A stretch of 64,000 nucleotides of DNA from Chitinophaga filiformis (GCF_900102545.1 NZ_FNBN01000002.1:1090264-1154263); one strand, 5' to 3'. Counted from the stretch's first letter, positions 45,607 through 56,535 are shown. Made by a program: numbers and translations. The notes: generated from the sequence alone by a model not told the origin.

Positions 45607-47463
45607 TCATGGTTCGGGGCATGAATAGTAAAGTTTGGATACAGCGATATTGCCCTTTGATATATAGGCAAATATGACCGTCCATACACATCCATTGAAT
45701 CCAATTGTGGCCGTAGCAAAACTACGTACGCTCTCGAATATAGCCGGGAACTCCGGCTTTGTGACGTTAGTGATCGGGGTCCATGTATAGTAATTATTGC
45801 CTGTATCAATGCCCTTTATCCATCTGGATGTTAACTTCCTTTCACTCTCGCTGTCACTCTCACTGCCACTGATGTCGCTTGATATGATGTAGCGGTAGGT
45901 ACCACCGGGGTCGGTATTGCTATTTTTGTTTGTCCTTAAATAACAGATAGAGGCGCCTGCAAGCCAGTCTTCGCCATAAGAAAGATCGGCTGTACCATTA
46001 CTGTTCCTGACTTTCTTCCAGCCGGACGACGATCTGTATACCCATAGATCATTGAGCGTGCTGCCATTATATCTGGCAGCCCCTCCACCAATCCAGATGC
46101 TTTTGTTCTTATCGATGTCAGTTTGCACGGTGACAGCAAACTGGCAACGTTTAGGGAATGTAATATCTGTAGGTACTGCTATCCAATTGATACCATCAAA
46201 GCGCCATACATCATTCAGCCCGTTACCATTTTTATCTGCCCCGCCAATCACCCATATGTTGTCGTTACCATTTGCATCAGGATAGACTACACATGCATGC
46301 ATACAACGTGGCTTCATCGCCGCAGGCAGTAAATCCTCGCGGAATCCCGTGTGGAGATTGATTTTCGAGATCGTATTTTTACACACGCTGATGTCTGCTT
46401 TACTGCCACCTACAAAGTACAGTTCTTCGTCTCCGAAATGCAGACAGGGACAATGAGCGAGTTCAGGGGGAATCGTCAGCATCACAGGTACCCTATCACC
46501 ATTGCTATTTATAACTGTGATAAAATGTGGTCTCCAGCTCATACCATCGCCTGACTTCCAAACGGATGGTGGTGCAGCAGGATCTGTCTTTTTCTGCATA
46601 ATCGCCCACATATTATCATCAGATTCATTTAACACAAGGTCGAGCAAGGTATACTGCTCCATGACATAGATTACATTGCCGTCTACCTCTGTTCTCACCT
46701 CCCAGGTAAAATTATCCAATACGAACCATGCAGGAGTATCGGTTGTAATAACATCAGCCACTGTATTCTCAAGGGCTTCCATTGCGCCATTCCTGGCGTG
46801 CAGATAAAAGGGTGGACATGGGGATGATCCCGGACTGCCCAGCCCAAAATTGCTACTGAAGCTGAAGGGCTTTGTTTGATCTGTAACGGTTTGAAAGTGC
46901 ATAGTTTTTCCCAGGCTGTCTTTCAATTCACAGGTACTGGCATCGATCGTCTCGTATGTAATGGTGATATCATTGCCTGGCCTGATAATAGAAGGATTGA
47001 TCCTGAAACTGTTAATAACAGGCTTCTTCTCAGACACAAATATGGTTTCGGGAATGTAAGTACCCGCAATCAGCACGTTAAATTTGTTTTTCAATTTAAA
47101 GGCGATTTCTGCAGATGGCGGAAACTGCTGATCTTCTTTCTTGTATAGGTCATTGATGCAGAACTCGATCCGGTTATTATAATCTGTAAGGCTGATTGGT
47201 ACATCAAAGCTAAACCTGATCTGACCGGCAGACAGTCCGCCAATAGGCCCTACGCTGCTGTGAGAGGAGTTCGCGTTCAAAGGCGTCGTAATGGCCGGCT
47301 TTACACCACTCCACTCCACAATGTCCGCCAGCATCAGCAGATCCACGTCTATATGCTTAATCAACGCGCTACTGGGTGGATCGTCACACGTAACAGCAAA
47401 ACTTACATCTGCACTCGTGTTTGAAATCGTATTGTCAATTATGATTAAACTGAATTGGGGCAT
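45607..47463 (-). CDS. Kelch-repeat protein, DUF6603 cluster
   Basis: 618 residues, no signal peptide. An N-terminal beta-sandwich (about 1-135; IRFSFDVPISLTDYNNRIEF) and an Ig-like region (about 145-215; PVINSFRINPSIIRPGND) precede a kelch-type propeller (about 245-610) with motifs VWVIGGADKNGNGLNDVWRF, IWIGGGAARYNGSTLNDLWV and LYFVGGSKAD. Kelch propellers mediate protein contacts. It starts 20 bases after the 1200-residue gene, in the same strand array, and so probably works with those proteins. Export route, if any, is not apparent. Confidence 0.75.
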   Translation of the reverse strand: MPQFSLIIIDNTISNTSADVSFAVTCDDPPSSALIKHIDVDLLMLADIVEWSGVKPAITTPLNANSSHSSVGPIGGLSAGQIRFSFDVPISLTDYNNRIEFCINDLYKKEDQQFPPSAEIAFKLKNKFNVLIAGTYIPETIFVSEKKPVINSFRINPSIIRPGNDITITYETIDASTCELKDSLGKTMHFQTVTDQTKPFSFSSNFGLGSPGSSPCPPFYLHARNGAMEALENTVADVITTDTPAWFVLDNFTWEVRTEVDGNVIYVMEQYTLLDLVLNESDDNMWAIMQKKTDPAAPPSVWKSGDGMSWRPHFITVINSNGDRVPVMLTIPPELAHCPCLHFGDEELYFVGGSKADISVCKNTISKINLHTGFREDLLPAAMKPRCMHACVVYPDANGNDNIWVIGGADKNGNGLNDVWRFDGINWIAVPTDITFPKRCQFAVTVQTDIDKNKSIWIGGGAARYNGSTLNDLWVYRSSSGWKKVRNSNGTADLSYGEDWLAGASICYLRTNKNSNTDPGGTYRYIISSDISGSESDSESERKLTSRWIKGIDTGNNYYTWTPITNVTKPEFPAIFESVRSFATATIGFNGCVWTVIFAYISKGNIAVSKLYYSCPEP

Positions 47464-47483
47464 AATATTATTGGGATTAAATG

Positions 47484-50400
47484 TTATTGGTTATTGGTTG
47501 TGGGCAATAGTGACAGATAGCCTTCCTGTATAACTTGTCCGTTAAGAGAGCCTGTTTGTAATTGCGTTTGATTGTCCATATTTGTTTCCTGCCACCCGCC
47601 TGTTGTTGTTTGCTGTTTTAATACCCACTGGCGGTCGGGTTCTGCGCCAAGTGGTATAAAGGGTTCCGTCGATGTACCTAAGAACGGCGCTGTAAGCATG
47701 TCCAGTTCCATGTGCTTCAAACCATCCGTGTAACTTGCCGGCAGATCAATGAATTTAGCCGGCAGTATCCCAGCATTTGCCTGCACCCCTCCTCTGGGGT
47801 CCATCAGTAGCGTAATACCCTGCCGGTCGCTCGCTGCGGCAAATGATAGCTGTATATCATCACTGGTGAAATACCCGCTGGCAGGTTTAGGCATTCCATA
47901 AGGAATATGCATTTCTTCAAAGCCTTTTCCTGTGTCTTTAAAATAGCCTATCAATCCATCTTTGTTGTTACGGCTATCGCCTAAGGCTATGGGAAATTGC
48001 AGGTTTGCCAGACCGGGCGGCTGTACTTTGGTATCTTCAGTAATGCTATGCTCATAATGTTGTGGCTGGGCAGGCAGTCCCTGTAATTCCAGTTGTAATC
48101 CTGCTCTTACAAGGGCCACTGGTTGTCCCATTAACCCTGCAATACCAGGTGCCTGTTGCCCTCCGGAGGTAGAAAGGAAAAGAGCTGTACGATTGCAAAG
48201 CTCAAACAGGGACCGTAATGCGGCACCTCCGGCAGGTTGACCATTATTGTCACGGAAGCCGAGCAGCCCCTTTACAAAGTCCAGCAGGTAGCCGTTGCTG
48301 ATAGCCGTTTCCGGCGTCTGATCATTGGGAGCGCCTGGTGGATTGCTCCATTGCAATTGTACCCTTCCTTCAATAGTTACCATTTTCAGTGCGCCACATT
48401 TTATACCGTTGGTGGTATATATATCCAGCGACTGGTCCAGGTGATCGGGCAGCAGCCAGCCGCAAACAGGGTTTGTAGCAGGATCACTGCTGCTTTCTTC
48501 CAATGGTCCGGGCTGCGCTGTACACCACCTGAATAAGAGTCTGGCAGGCTGTATGACCCGGGGCGAGAGCGTTATCTGAACACCATTGTTCAACTGGTTC
48601 AGGTGCTCCGCGATGTGCAAACGCCCTTTCTGAATAATATTGCCGCCGCTATCAGTATCAATGATCTTTTTTACCTGTCCGAAAGCGTCGACCATCCACA
48701 GCCGCGTAAACCGCAGGTGCCCTGCCCGGAGAGGAAAAAAGTTAGGAACCTGCCCCGATTTTGCATGTACATCGGGAAAAAAGTAGGCTTCTCTGGAGAT
48801 GTAATTATCCAGACTGTTATCCGGCATAATTACCCAATCTGTATCTGCCGGATTCCGGAGCAGCGGTATATGTATCGTATGGCCCCGCATCAGCAGGGAA
48901 TCTGAAAATGAAGCAAGTGCCTGCGAGAGATGCGCGCCCGCAGGTACGTTTTCAGGTAGCCTTTGCTGCAATAGATTATTCACCATATCAGTAAGCAATA
49001 CTTTTCCTGCATACTCGATCGCTTTTGTTGTATCAGGAGCAGCGCCTTTGTATTTGTATTGTTTATTCTCCCATTGCCAGTCCTGTTGCCTGAATTGCCA
49101 TTGTCCGTTTTCAACAGTGTAAGAGGGGATGAACTTAACATACCAGATCAGGTATAAAGGTGTCCAGGGATGTTGCCAGCGCTGGATGCCCCGTGTTAAG
49201 AACAGTTGGGAAAGCGTATCAAGGCTCCAGCTCTGTGGCCTGATGGGTGTGCCTCCACGAAGTACCACCGCTTTAAATTTATCAGTCGCTGCTCCTGCCG
49301 TAAGCAACAGCATATTTTTGAGATATGCTGCCAGTGCCTGGATGTTGACGTTATTACCAGGATTATCCTTATAATATTGCTGTGCCCACACCGTCGTCCA
49401 TGATGGATCAAACAGGATGGCCTCATAGTAAAGCTGGCTGATGAGGCTTATATTGTTTTTTAGCGAACCCAGTTCTTTAAGTCCAAGGGTAATATTAACT
49501 GCGGAGATAGTACGCTCACCTGCAGCATTATCGTTCAATATCATGCCTGCAATGATCTCAGGCGCTGTTCGACATGGCAGTTTATCGCCTTTGCCGGGAT
49601 TTTTATATTTTGATGATGTGGTTACCCCAGGACCAGAAAACAGCAGGGAAGGATCGTTTGGCTGCCAGTAACGCGGCATTTTCTTCTCTACAAGTTCAAA
49701 CAGTGGCGCCTTGCCTCCTACCCCAATAAAGGCAGGCATCTGGTTAATAATGGCCTGTTGTGCAGTTACAGCAGCTTTGTGTTGCGTGATGGCCGTACTA
49801 ATTACATCTATATCATTTTTTAAAAGGTCACGGCGGGTAGTCAGACTTGCCAGCAATGCCTGATCACCATCTGTATCAGCCATGATCATTTTATCGGTCA
49901 AAGCCCTGAATTCGAGCATCAAAGATGTCTTCTTCTGTATAAGCCTGTCTGCTGCCTGTTGTTCGGTATTGATCTTTTTAAATGCTGCTGAAATACCAGG
50001 ATTAGCATCAGGTTCAGGGAAGACGGGTATTGATTCTTTTCCTTCTTTATCGCTGGCATCCTTTTCCACATGTTTGATCTCCCATAGCGAACCGCCATCA
50101 TAAGCAGTGTATGCGTGACTGTCTATCTGGACATCCATTTCTGTAGCATCTACGGTATCTTTAAGGATATCATAGAAATAGCCGCTAAGCAATTTCTCGG
50201 CAGCGCCGGTTTGCCTGGACAACTGTGCACTTTTAGCTTCGATGGCAGTCATCCCTACGCCGGTATTCACAACGGCACTGCTGACCGGTAGTCCGTAAGT
50301 TTTTGCGGGGTCCCAGTTCACACTGTGTATGAAACCATGACACATGATAGAATCAGGAAAGTTCGCCGTTGCGTTACCAGGTAACGCCCACTTGCTTTTA

Positions 50401-51077
50401 ATGCTGTTGATGATAAGCGCATCGCTGTTCGTGAGGGGCTCAATAGCAGAATCAGAATACCAGCCTGTTACCAGGTAAGAAAATGAAGTTGCGGTGGTAT
50501 CCATACCAGCTAAGTCATCCCACAAGCCAAACACATTGCGGCAATACTGATAAATACCGGCAAAGCTGGCATTACCCGGCGCCATTGCTGTCAGCGGAGT
50601 AGTGCTACGGGGCTGTTCAACCGTCCAGTTCTCAAGTACGGTAGCCTTGCCTATATTATGTGAAGTGGAATAACTACCATCCGGATTTTGTACCGCCCAG
50701 GGACTTTTATTTGATATAAAATCCCCGATGTAATCACTTTCCAGCAACCATTTTTTGATGACAGGCTGATTATTTACAAGATGCGTTCTGATCACCAGCC
50801 ATCTGTTGGGTACAGCGGGAAACAGGGCTTTTCCATCCTTCTGTATACCATTGGTAAGAGCGGCAGGCAGCGCCCAGTGCAGGTGAATGCCTTTTTCACA
50901 AAAGCCTCCCTGCCTGAGCTCTTTCAGATCGCCAGGTTCAAGAAAGCTGCCCAGACGGGTATAGAGGCCGTCATAATCTATATAAAAGTTCTTCCAGTTG
51001 TAGGCGGTATCTTTAGCTGTGTTTTTGTCTACAATAAGCGCTTCTATTTTTACCGGCACTAATATTTTCTCACTCAT
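47484..51077 (-). CDS. Giant protein of unknown function (about 1197 residues), DUF6603 cluster
   Basis: Starts at ATG 51077 (MSEKILVPVKIEALIV); the frame extends to a TTG at 51086. No signal peptide or membrane helix. The N-terminal part has GIHLHWALPAALTNG and VPNRWLVIRTHLV, which look like conserved motifs. A coiled coil occurs about residues 365-445 (EQQAADRLIQKKTSLMLEFR). The rest is mixed alpha/beta without a family I can name. It lies 12 bases after the 747-residue gene and 20 before the kelch gene, so it belongs to one operon. Confidence 0.75.
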   Translation of the reverse strand: MSEKILVPVKIEALIVDKNTAKDTAYNWKNFYIDYDGLYTRLGSFLEPGDLKELRQGGFCEKGIHLHWALPAALTNGIQKDGKALFPAVPNRWLVIRTHLVNNQPVIKKWLLESDYIGDFISNKSPWAVQNPDGSYSTSHNIGKATVLENWTVEQPRSTTPLTAMAPGNASFAGIYQYCRNVFGLWDDLAGMDTTATSFSYLVTGWYSDSAIEPLTNSDALIINSIKSKWALPGNATANFPDSIMCHGFIHSVNWDPAKTYGLPVSSAVVNTGVGMTAIEAKSAQLSRQTGAAEKLLSGYFYDILKDTVDATEMDVQIDSHAYTAYDGGSLWEIKHVEKDASDKEGKESIPVFPEPDANPGISAAFKKINTEQQAADRLIQKKTSLMLEFRALTDKMIMADTDGDQALLASLTTRRDLLKNDIDVISTAITQHKAAVTAQQAIINQMPAFIGVGGKAPLFELVEKKMPRYWQPNDPSLLFSGPGVTTSSKYKNPGKGDKLPCRTAPEIIAGMILNDNAAGERTISAVNITLGLKELGSLKNNISLISQLYYEAILFDPSWTTVWAQQYYKDNPGNNVNIQALAAYLKNMLLLTAGAATDKFKAVVLRGGTPIRPQSWSLDTLSQLFLTRGIQRWQHPWTPLYLIWYVKFIPSYTVENGQWQFRQQDWQWENKQYKYKGAAPDTTKAIEYAGKVLLTDMVNNLLQQRLPENVPAGAHLSQALASFSDSLLMRGHTIHIPLLRNPADTDWVIMPDNSLDNYISREAYFFPDVHAKSGQVPNFFPLRAGHLRFTRLWMVDAFGQVKKIIDTDSGGNIIQKGRLHIAEHLNQLNNGVQITLSPRVIQPARLLFRWCTAQPGPLEESSSDPATNPVCGWLLPDHLDQSLDIYTTNGIKCGALKMVTIEGRVQLQWSNPPGAPNDQTPETAISNGYLLDFVKGLLGFRDNNGQPAGGAALRSLFELCNRTALFLSTSGGQQAPGIAGLMGQPVALVRAGLQLELQGLPAQPQHYEHSITEDTKVQPPGLANLQFPIALGDSRNNKDGLIGYFKDTGKGFEEMHIPYGMPKPASGYFTSDDIQLSFAAASDRQGITLLMDPRGGVQANAGILPAKFIDLPASYTDGLKHMELDMLTAPFLGTSTEPFIPLGAEPDRQWVLKQQTTTGGWQETNMDNQTQLQTGSLNGQVIQEGYLSLLPTTNNQ

Positions 51078-51089
51078 GACCAACAAGGT

Positions 51090-53333
51090 TTAGTCTTTGT
51101 TCCAGTTATCAAAAATATCGAGAGTGTATATGATGGGGCTTTCCAGCAGCTGAAAAGCAAGTTCTGCGGAGGTACGAACCTGTGTACCTTTTTCCGTGAT
51201 GCTGGCAGCTATATTTTTAAGGTTTAATACGCCGTTGTTAACTGACAGCGTAACGGTTGTTTGTCCTACGTTACCCGCTTTATCCCGCAGCGCTTTCTGA
51301 AATATGCCATTACCGGCATCAACGCCAAAGTGGATACCTTCCGGTGGCTGTATGAATGACAACTGCTGCACTTTCCCGGAGAACACGCAAAGCTGTATAT
51401 CGTCCGACAGGCGTTCGATCTTCAGCGGATGCTGCATCCAGCTGCCTGTTTCGTCTTTCGCAAAGATCTTAATGCCTTTCCAGCCTGATACCAGTTGTGA
51501 GCGCAGGAAAAAGCCTGTAATATGGCCCTTTATTGTTTTAGGCAATGGTACGGCTTCGCCTTCTGCACCGGGGATAAAGGAGGCATTCGCTTTATTGACC
51601 ATGATATTCTCGGGTAAAAAGCTGCCGTCCTTCAGCATATTAAGCAGCGCAACAGAATCTTCCGTAGCTACAATACTTAAGGCTCCGCCTAACAGGGCTT
51701 CTATCCAGTCATAATCTATATAGAAAGTACCAACAGCTTCCTTAAGGATTGTTCCTCCTTCACGGCTGATGAGATACTGCTCATGTGGTATGAGGTAATT
51801 CACAGGCACGCCTTCCAGTAGAAAGAGTTTACCCAGCCAGTCTGTGATGGTCTGCGGTATCTCGTGCATTGCGCCTCCGCTTCCGGCTATGTTGTTCAGC
51901 TGTTGCTGAATATCGTTCGGAGCATTAGAGAAGGGCACCGGCGTCTTATTAAACTCGTTTCCCATATTGTACCAGCTGGCGAGGAAACCTTTCATCTTGT
52001 CTTCCAGCGTTGCCGTTGCCGGTAATTCATCGCTGAACTCAGCGGGGAATAGGTTGGATATTTGCTGCATGGCGGCTGTTTTAACCACCTTTCTTTTCCC
52101 CTGCAGCTTCCACTGATAAAGTGCAGTGTTAAATGTTTTGTCTTTCAAGGCCAGCAAACGTCCGAGTTGCCATGCTGCAGCGTAAGAGATATCTACCAGC
52201 CCTGTGAGGTGATCAAAGCGAAGCGCTTCATCCGCCGTTTTATAGACTTTAGTTTTCGGATTGGCAGGCAGGAAGTTCGGATTGAAAGGACCGCGGTACC
52301 AGGAGTAGGTCTGTGCACCGTTGCGGGTAACATGCGGCAACAATGTATATCCGTAGTCATACGATTTTTTGACAGCCTCATTGATTCCTGCCGGATAATT
52401 CATTTTGAAGGGACTTACATGCAGTCCTTCACATAGCTCCAGAAAGTTCTTACCAGCTGCTACTGTAAAACTCCATGATTGCAGCACGACAAGCCGCACT
52501 TTGCTTTTCCCTTTGTTTTCAATGTACTGGTTGACTGTATAATAATTGTGATAGCCTTCCAGTGATACAAGGAACACTGTGTTCCTCACGGCACTGGATT
52601 GATCGGCAGCTCTTACCGGGAGCCGGTTGCCCATGAGTGTAGCAAAGTATCCCTCATCCTCTATAGATGCACGTTCCTTGCTTTCATCCACGGTTACCTT
52701 TCTCACATGTGCCAGATAGGGCAAATCATCTATGGCAGGCGCTACCTGCTTAAATAGTGGCAGGGGCACATCTATTACATCATACGTTGTGTTGATGTCT
52801 TCCCAGGGAGCCAGTTTAGGATTTTGCCCGTTCACAATGTCAGTTGATATCTCCGGTACAAATACGTTTGTTCCGGTATCCTTCAGGCTTTTCTTCTCGG
52901 GTATGATAGCATCTGCTGCATTGCCGCGTCCTCTCATCTCATCTTCACTAAATAACAGCAATGCCATCCAGGGTGCATGCCGCACAGGATCATTGAGTTT
53001 AAACCTTGTATTGCTGTGCAATTCTCCATCTATGGTACGCTCCCAGGGCAACGTACGACGGTTGAAGACGATTTGCGGCAATGTGGTCTCAAAATGGCCT
53101 GTCATATCCCTGGGAGGATACCTGGTATAAACAGTTGCCTCATCAAGCATAAAGCGCGGCGCGCCTACCCATACTTTCTTGACAGCAGTTTCAAAATCGG
53201 CGTTGCTGGCCTTGGCTACATTTACTGACAGATCAGCGCTTACAGTATATTCTCCGGCCACGAGTTGTGGCAGGCATTCATGGATGAATGCCAGTTGTTC
53301 CGGATCTTGTAATAGTTTTTGCTCAGTTGCCAT
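51090..53333 (-). CDS. Large protein of unknown function (747 residues), DUF6603 cluster
   Basis: No signal peptide. N-terminal segment LAFIHECLPQLVAGEYTVSA, then mixed alpha/beta sequence with VRHAPWMALLLFSEDEMRGR and a C-terminal beta-rich stretch (about 610-747). No known domain recognised. Its start codon lies inside the end of the upstream DUF6603-like gene (11-base overlap, 53323-53333), so translation is coupled and the two products are likely made in a fixed ratio. Confidence 0.75.
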   Translation of the reverse strand: MATEQKLLQDPEQLAFIHECLPQLVAGEYTVSADLSVNVAKASNADFETAVKKVWVGAPRFMLDEATVYTRYPPRDMTGHFETTLPQIVFNRRTLPWERTIDGELHSNTRFKLNDPVRHAPWMALLLFSEDEMRGRGNAADAIIPEKKSLKDTGTNVFVPEISTDIVNGQNPKLAPWEDINTTYDVIDVPLPLFKQVAPAIDDLPYLAHVRKVTVDESKERASIEDEGYFATLMGNRLPVRAADQSSAVRNTVFLVSLEGYHNYYTVNQYIENKGKSKVRLVVLQSWSFTVAAGKNFLELCEGLHVSPFKMNYPAGINEAVKKSYDYGYTLLPHVTRNGAQTYSWYRGPFNPNFLPANPKTKVYKTADEALRFDHLTGLVDISYAAAWQLGRLLALKDKTFNTALYQWKLQGKRKVVKTAAMQQISNLFPAEFSDELPATATLEDKMKGFLASWYNMGNEFNKTPVPFSNAPNDIQQQLNNIAGSGGAMHEIPQTITDWLGKLFLLEGVPVNYLIPHEQYLISREGGTILKEAVGTFYIDYDWIEALLGGALSIVATEDSVALLNMLKDGSFLPENIMVNKANASFIPGAEGEAVPLPKTIKGHITGFFLRSQLVSGWKGIKIFAKDETGSWMQHPLKIERLSDDIQLCVFSGKVQQLSFIQPPEGIHFGVDAGNGIFQKALRDKAGNVGQTTVTLSVNNGVLNLKNIAASITEKGTQVRTSAELAFQLLESPIIYTLDIFDNWNKD

Positions 53334-56300
53334 TGTCCGCTATATTTTCGTTGCCTGTTTCGGTTTTATATTGGGGTAAGCCACCTAGTTGTACGATCAC
53401 CGGATCGGCGCCCAATATCGCTATCCATCCATGCAGCTTAGATGCTGTTACTGTTGTTTCTTCAGATTCCTGCACCTGCAGGGCTGCCGTGATAATAGCC
53501 TGTCGGTTGGCAGTGATGACAGCATCGTCCATTTTGTTATTGATGATAGTTTTTATGGGATCGCTATAAGCGGTATTATCCGGACCAGTCAATGCGGCTA
53601 TATAATTCCAGCGTAATGATTCATCTACTGCTCTGAACTTTCCATTGAGATCAAATCCGGGAGGATCCACTGGTGCGGGCGCTTCTCTGGCGGTAATAAC
53701 AACGCCCTTAAGCGCATTTTGTAGCACTTTCACATCTTCCGGTGTGTTATTGTTACCACTCCCCTGCTGATTGCTCCACAATGATCCGGGTACACCGGCA
53801 GTATAAGTGGAATAGTGAGGTGCAAAGTCGCCACTAAGCGGCTGACCGTTCATCAGTACCTTCACTGTCAGTGCAGATGCGAGGCTTGTTTCCTGCATGG
53901 GACGTATACCAAGGGTGCGGTTACGATCAGCGTATTGCAGTGTTCCACTGTCTGTCTGCATTTTTGAGTCGGCGGATATTTCGTTCACTACTCCTGACAG
54001 ATCCGGTACTTTTACCGTCGTCACCGGTAAAGGAATATCTACATTTATCCTCAGCTGATGTGGGTTTACAAGCAGGTATTTGATCTCTCCTGCACTTGTA
54101 CGTACCGTATATTCATTGATAATACCGGAACCGATGATGATCTCCGGCGTAATTCTTTTGTTGGTATTGACAGGTATAAATTGTTGTTTGAATGCCGGCC
54201 AATCCAGCTTCTCTGCTTCCTTCTTAGTGGCACTGCCAAAAGGTATGGTGAATGAGAATATACTCCAGTCCACAAAGGCTTCACCCGCAAATGGTGGTCC
54301 CCAGATATGCAGCTCAGCACCCATTTCAAGTTTAAAATGTACTGTAAAGAGCCCCATATCTATATTGGCGTCTATCTTTACCCTGATACCCATATCGATG
54401 GCGTATTGGAAAGGCGCCCAGGCAATGAGCATGTCTGCCCACAGGGCTATGCTGGCCGTCAGGAAACTTAGACTGAAGGTTACTTCCAATCGGCCACCTG
54501 CCATGATGCAGCTTGGTGTCAGGGCATAATACAATCCTCCTTTAATTTGCAGTTCCTTCGATAATTTCCAGTTAAGACCCAACCGGTCCACATCCGGATA
54601 ATGGGATGGCTTATTGAATTTGGGATGATATCCTCCCAAAGTAATGACAAAATCTCCTGCATGCGGTCCTTTCACCCATGCGTAGAAAGCAAAGCCTCCT
54701 GTGAGTTTACAGTTCTTATCCAGCACATATGAATTGGGTGTCAGCATGGCTTCTACCGCAATCACATCGCTATCCGGACCAAAGCTGGCTCTTACGGCCA
54801 GTTCTATGTAGGCAATTGCTTTATCCTTTGTTGGCCATGCAAGAATAGACAGGCCCAGAATGGCAAATTCGGTTCGTGTACCAAATTGTGCCATTACAAG
54901 TACGAATGATTCTATGAGCTTGAAGGAGGTAAATTTTATACCTACTGCCAGCCAGTAATCGCCGGGAGATGCAGGTATCCATTGCTGGCTTACCAGTTCC
55001 GCCAATATATCATTCAGTGTTTTAGCGGGATTGGGGTTAAGCGCCATTGCGACCAGCGGGAAGGTATTGACTTCCCGGATAGCAGGTACTTTCACCCTGC
55101 GGTTGTAACCAAAGCCTGCTGCTATGCCAGTTACAAAAAAGAAGGCTGGTCCGCCGATGGCTCCTGCATACATCGCATAGATGAATAAGGATACTGCACC
55201 ATCAGGTTTAGGCTCTATCAGCTTGCTGTAAGCGCCAATACCGCTGACGCTGAATTTTGCTAATGAAAGTTGTGCAGATCCATAATAAGAATATTGCTCC
55301 ACACCGGGTAACGGCGTTGCTCTCAGGAACATGCCGCTGATGCGGATAGGATCTTTGGTGTAAGACAATCCGATGCCATCTATATAGAACTCAGGCAGCG
55401 CGGGTGGGAATTTCCATTCCAGTTTAAAGCCCAGCCCCAGGCTTATCATCTGCATGCCGATGCCTGCCATCAGCATGGAAGCATCCAGCAGCAGTACTAC
55501 TCTACCTTCATTGTACATGAAGCCAAGACGCTGTAGTGTTACAGGACCAATTTTCTTGTCTACTTTAGTCCATTTTGCTTTTGAGGCTACTTCTCCCGGA
55601 AGCGTGCTTACTACTGCTGTACTACTGTCATTTCCTCCGTTTGGTGGCGAATAAGTTTTATCAGGTCCATCATTCAGTACATAATATTCTTCACGACCAT
55701 TGATCAGCAGCTGGGCAGAGACGTTAAAACCTTTAGTGATCTCCACTTCAGGCATACCTGTAAAACGCTGCAATTCTGCCTGGGTAAAGGTACCGCTTGC
55801 GTACAGGGCCAATACTTCCCGAAAAGCAAAAGCATCGTCTTTGGCAAACAATGATCCAGCCAGTGGCAGGTCTTCGAGATTAAGGTGAAGGCCAGCGCCC
55901 AGCCCTACAAGCAAGGCGGTACTTCCATCTTTCGCTTTCCTGTATAATAAAAAGGCTTTAAAATCATTGAGTGTCAGTGTGGCATCCGGAATAGTGTTAG
56001 GATTGCTGAAAACGCTGCCGGCTATATCTTTCAGATTGATAGTTGTTATACCTGTATGGATGTAGCCTGCATACATGTACCAGTCATCTGCTACTTTCTG
56101 ATAACTCAGGAGGAACCGGTGAGTACCAATACGGAGCACACCGCCAAAAGTGAATGCACTATCAGACCCTTCCACTTTTTTATAGGCTGCCTGCAGGGTG
56201 GCGTCAATCTCTTTACCGTTAATGGTAAGCCGCGTCTCGAATGAGATACTGAACTCACTTGAACGGGCACCAGTACCATAATTAACAGATAGCGCCCGGA

Positions 56301-56535
56301 TAGCCGGGAGCTGATCCAGAAAACCGGGGATCTCTGTTTTGTCGCCGGGAGCAAAGGCTTTGAGCAGTGCCGCTAAACTGACACCTCCTGGATCCTGGGT
56401 CTTTAGCGCGGCATAAACTGATTTATCAGTACCATTTATCCGAAGGCCCATTGAAATGTCAAACTCAACCGCATTGGTATCGCCAATGCGGGTTGAGCCT
56501 GATAGATCCAGTAAAAAATTGGATGATGCTGCCAT
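53323..56535 (-). CDS. DUF6603-like giant protein (1070 residues)
   Basis: No signal peptide. The first 300 residues form repeated amphipathic beta strands (FLLDLSGSTRIGDTNAVEFD, FEVREV-like segments, LVGLGAGLHLNLEDLPLAG). Residues about 340-800 match the DUF6603 type: EFYIDGIGLSYTKDPIRISG, FFFVTGIAAGFGYNRRVKVP and WAPFQYAIDMGIRVKIDANI. The alternation of glycine and hydrophobic residues suggests a large beta-barrel or beta-solenoid. The family is uncharacterised. Downstream overlap with the 747-residue gene and the same-strand array mark it as the core of the cluster. Confidence 0.75.
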   Translation of the reverse strand: MAASSNFLLDLSGSTRIGDTNAVEFDISMGLRINGTDKSVYAALKTQDPGGVSLAALLKAFAPGDKTEIPGFLDQLPAIRALSVNYGTGARSSEFSISFETRLTINGKEIDATLQAAYKKVEGSDSAFTFGGVLRIGTHRFLLSYQKVADDWYMYAGYIHTGITTINLKDIAGSVFSNPNTIPDATLTLNDFKAFLLYRKAKDGSTALLVGLGAGLHLNLEDLPLAGSLFAKDDAFAFREVLALYASGTFTQAELQRFTGMPEVEITKGFNVSAQLLINGREEYYVLNDGPDKTYSPPNGGNDSSTAVVSTLPGEVASKAKWTKVDKKIGPVTLQRLGFMYNEGRVVLLLDASMLMAGIGMQMISLGLGFKLEWKFPPALPEFYIDGIGLSYTKDPIRISGMFLRATPLPGVEQYSYYGSAQLSLAKFSVSGIGAYSKLIEPKPDGAVSLFIYAMYAGAIGGPAFFFVTGIAAGFGYNRRVKVPAIREVNTFPLVAMALNPNPAKTLNDILAELVSQQWIPASPGDYWLAVGIKFTSFKLIESFVLVMAQFGTRTEFAILGLSILAWPTKDKAIAYIELAVRASFGPDSDVIAVEAMLTPNSYVLDKNCKLTGGFAFYAWVKGPHAGDFVITLGGYHPKFNKPSHYPDVDRLGLNWKLSKELQIKGGLYYALTPSCIMAGGRLEVTFSLSFLTASIALWADMLIAWAPFQYAIDMGIRVKIDANIDMGLFTVHFKLEMGAELHIWGPPFAGEAFVDWSIFSFTIPFGSATKKEAEKLDWPAFKQQFIPVNTNKRITPEIIIGSGIINEYTVRTSAGEIKYLLVNPHQLRINVDIPLPVTTVKVPDLSGVVNEISADSKMQTDSGTLQYADRNRTLGIRPMQETSLASALTVKVLMNGQPLSGDFAPHYSTYTAGVPGSLWSNQQGSGNNNTPEDVKVLQNALKGVVITAREAPAPVDPPGFDLNGKFRAVDESLRWNYIAALTGPDNTAYSDPIKTIINNKMDDAVITANRQAIITAALQVQESEETTVTASKLHGWIAILGADPVIVQLGGLPQYKTETGNENIADNGN

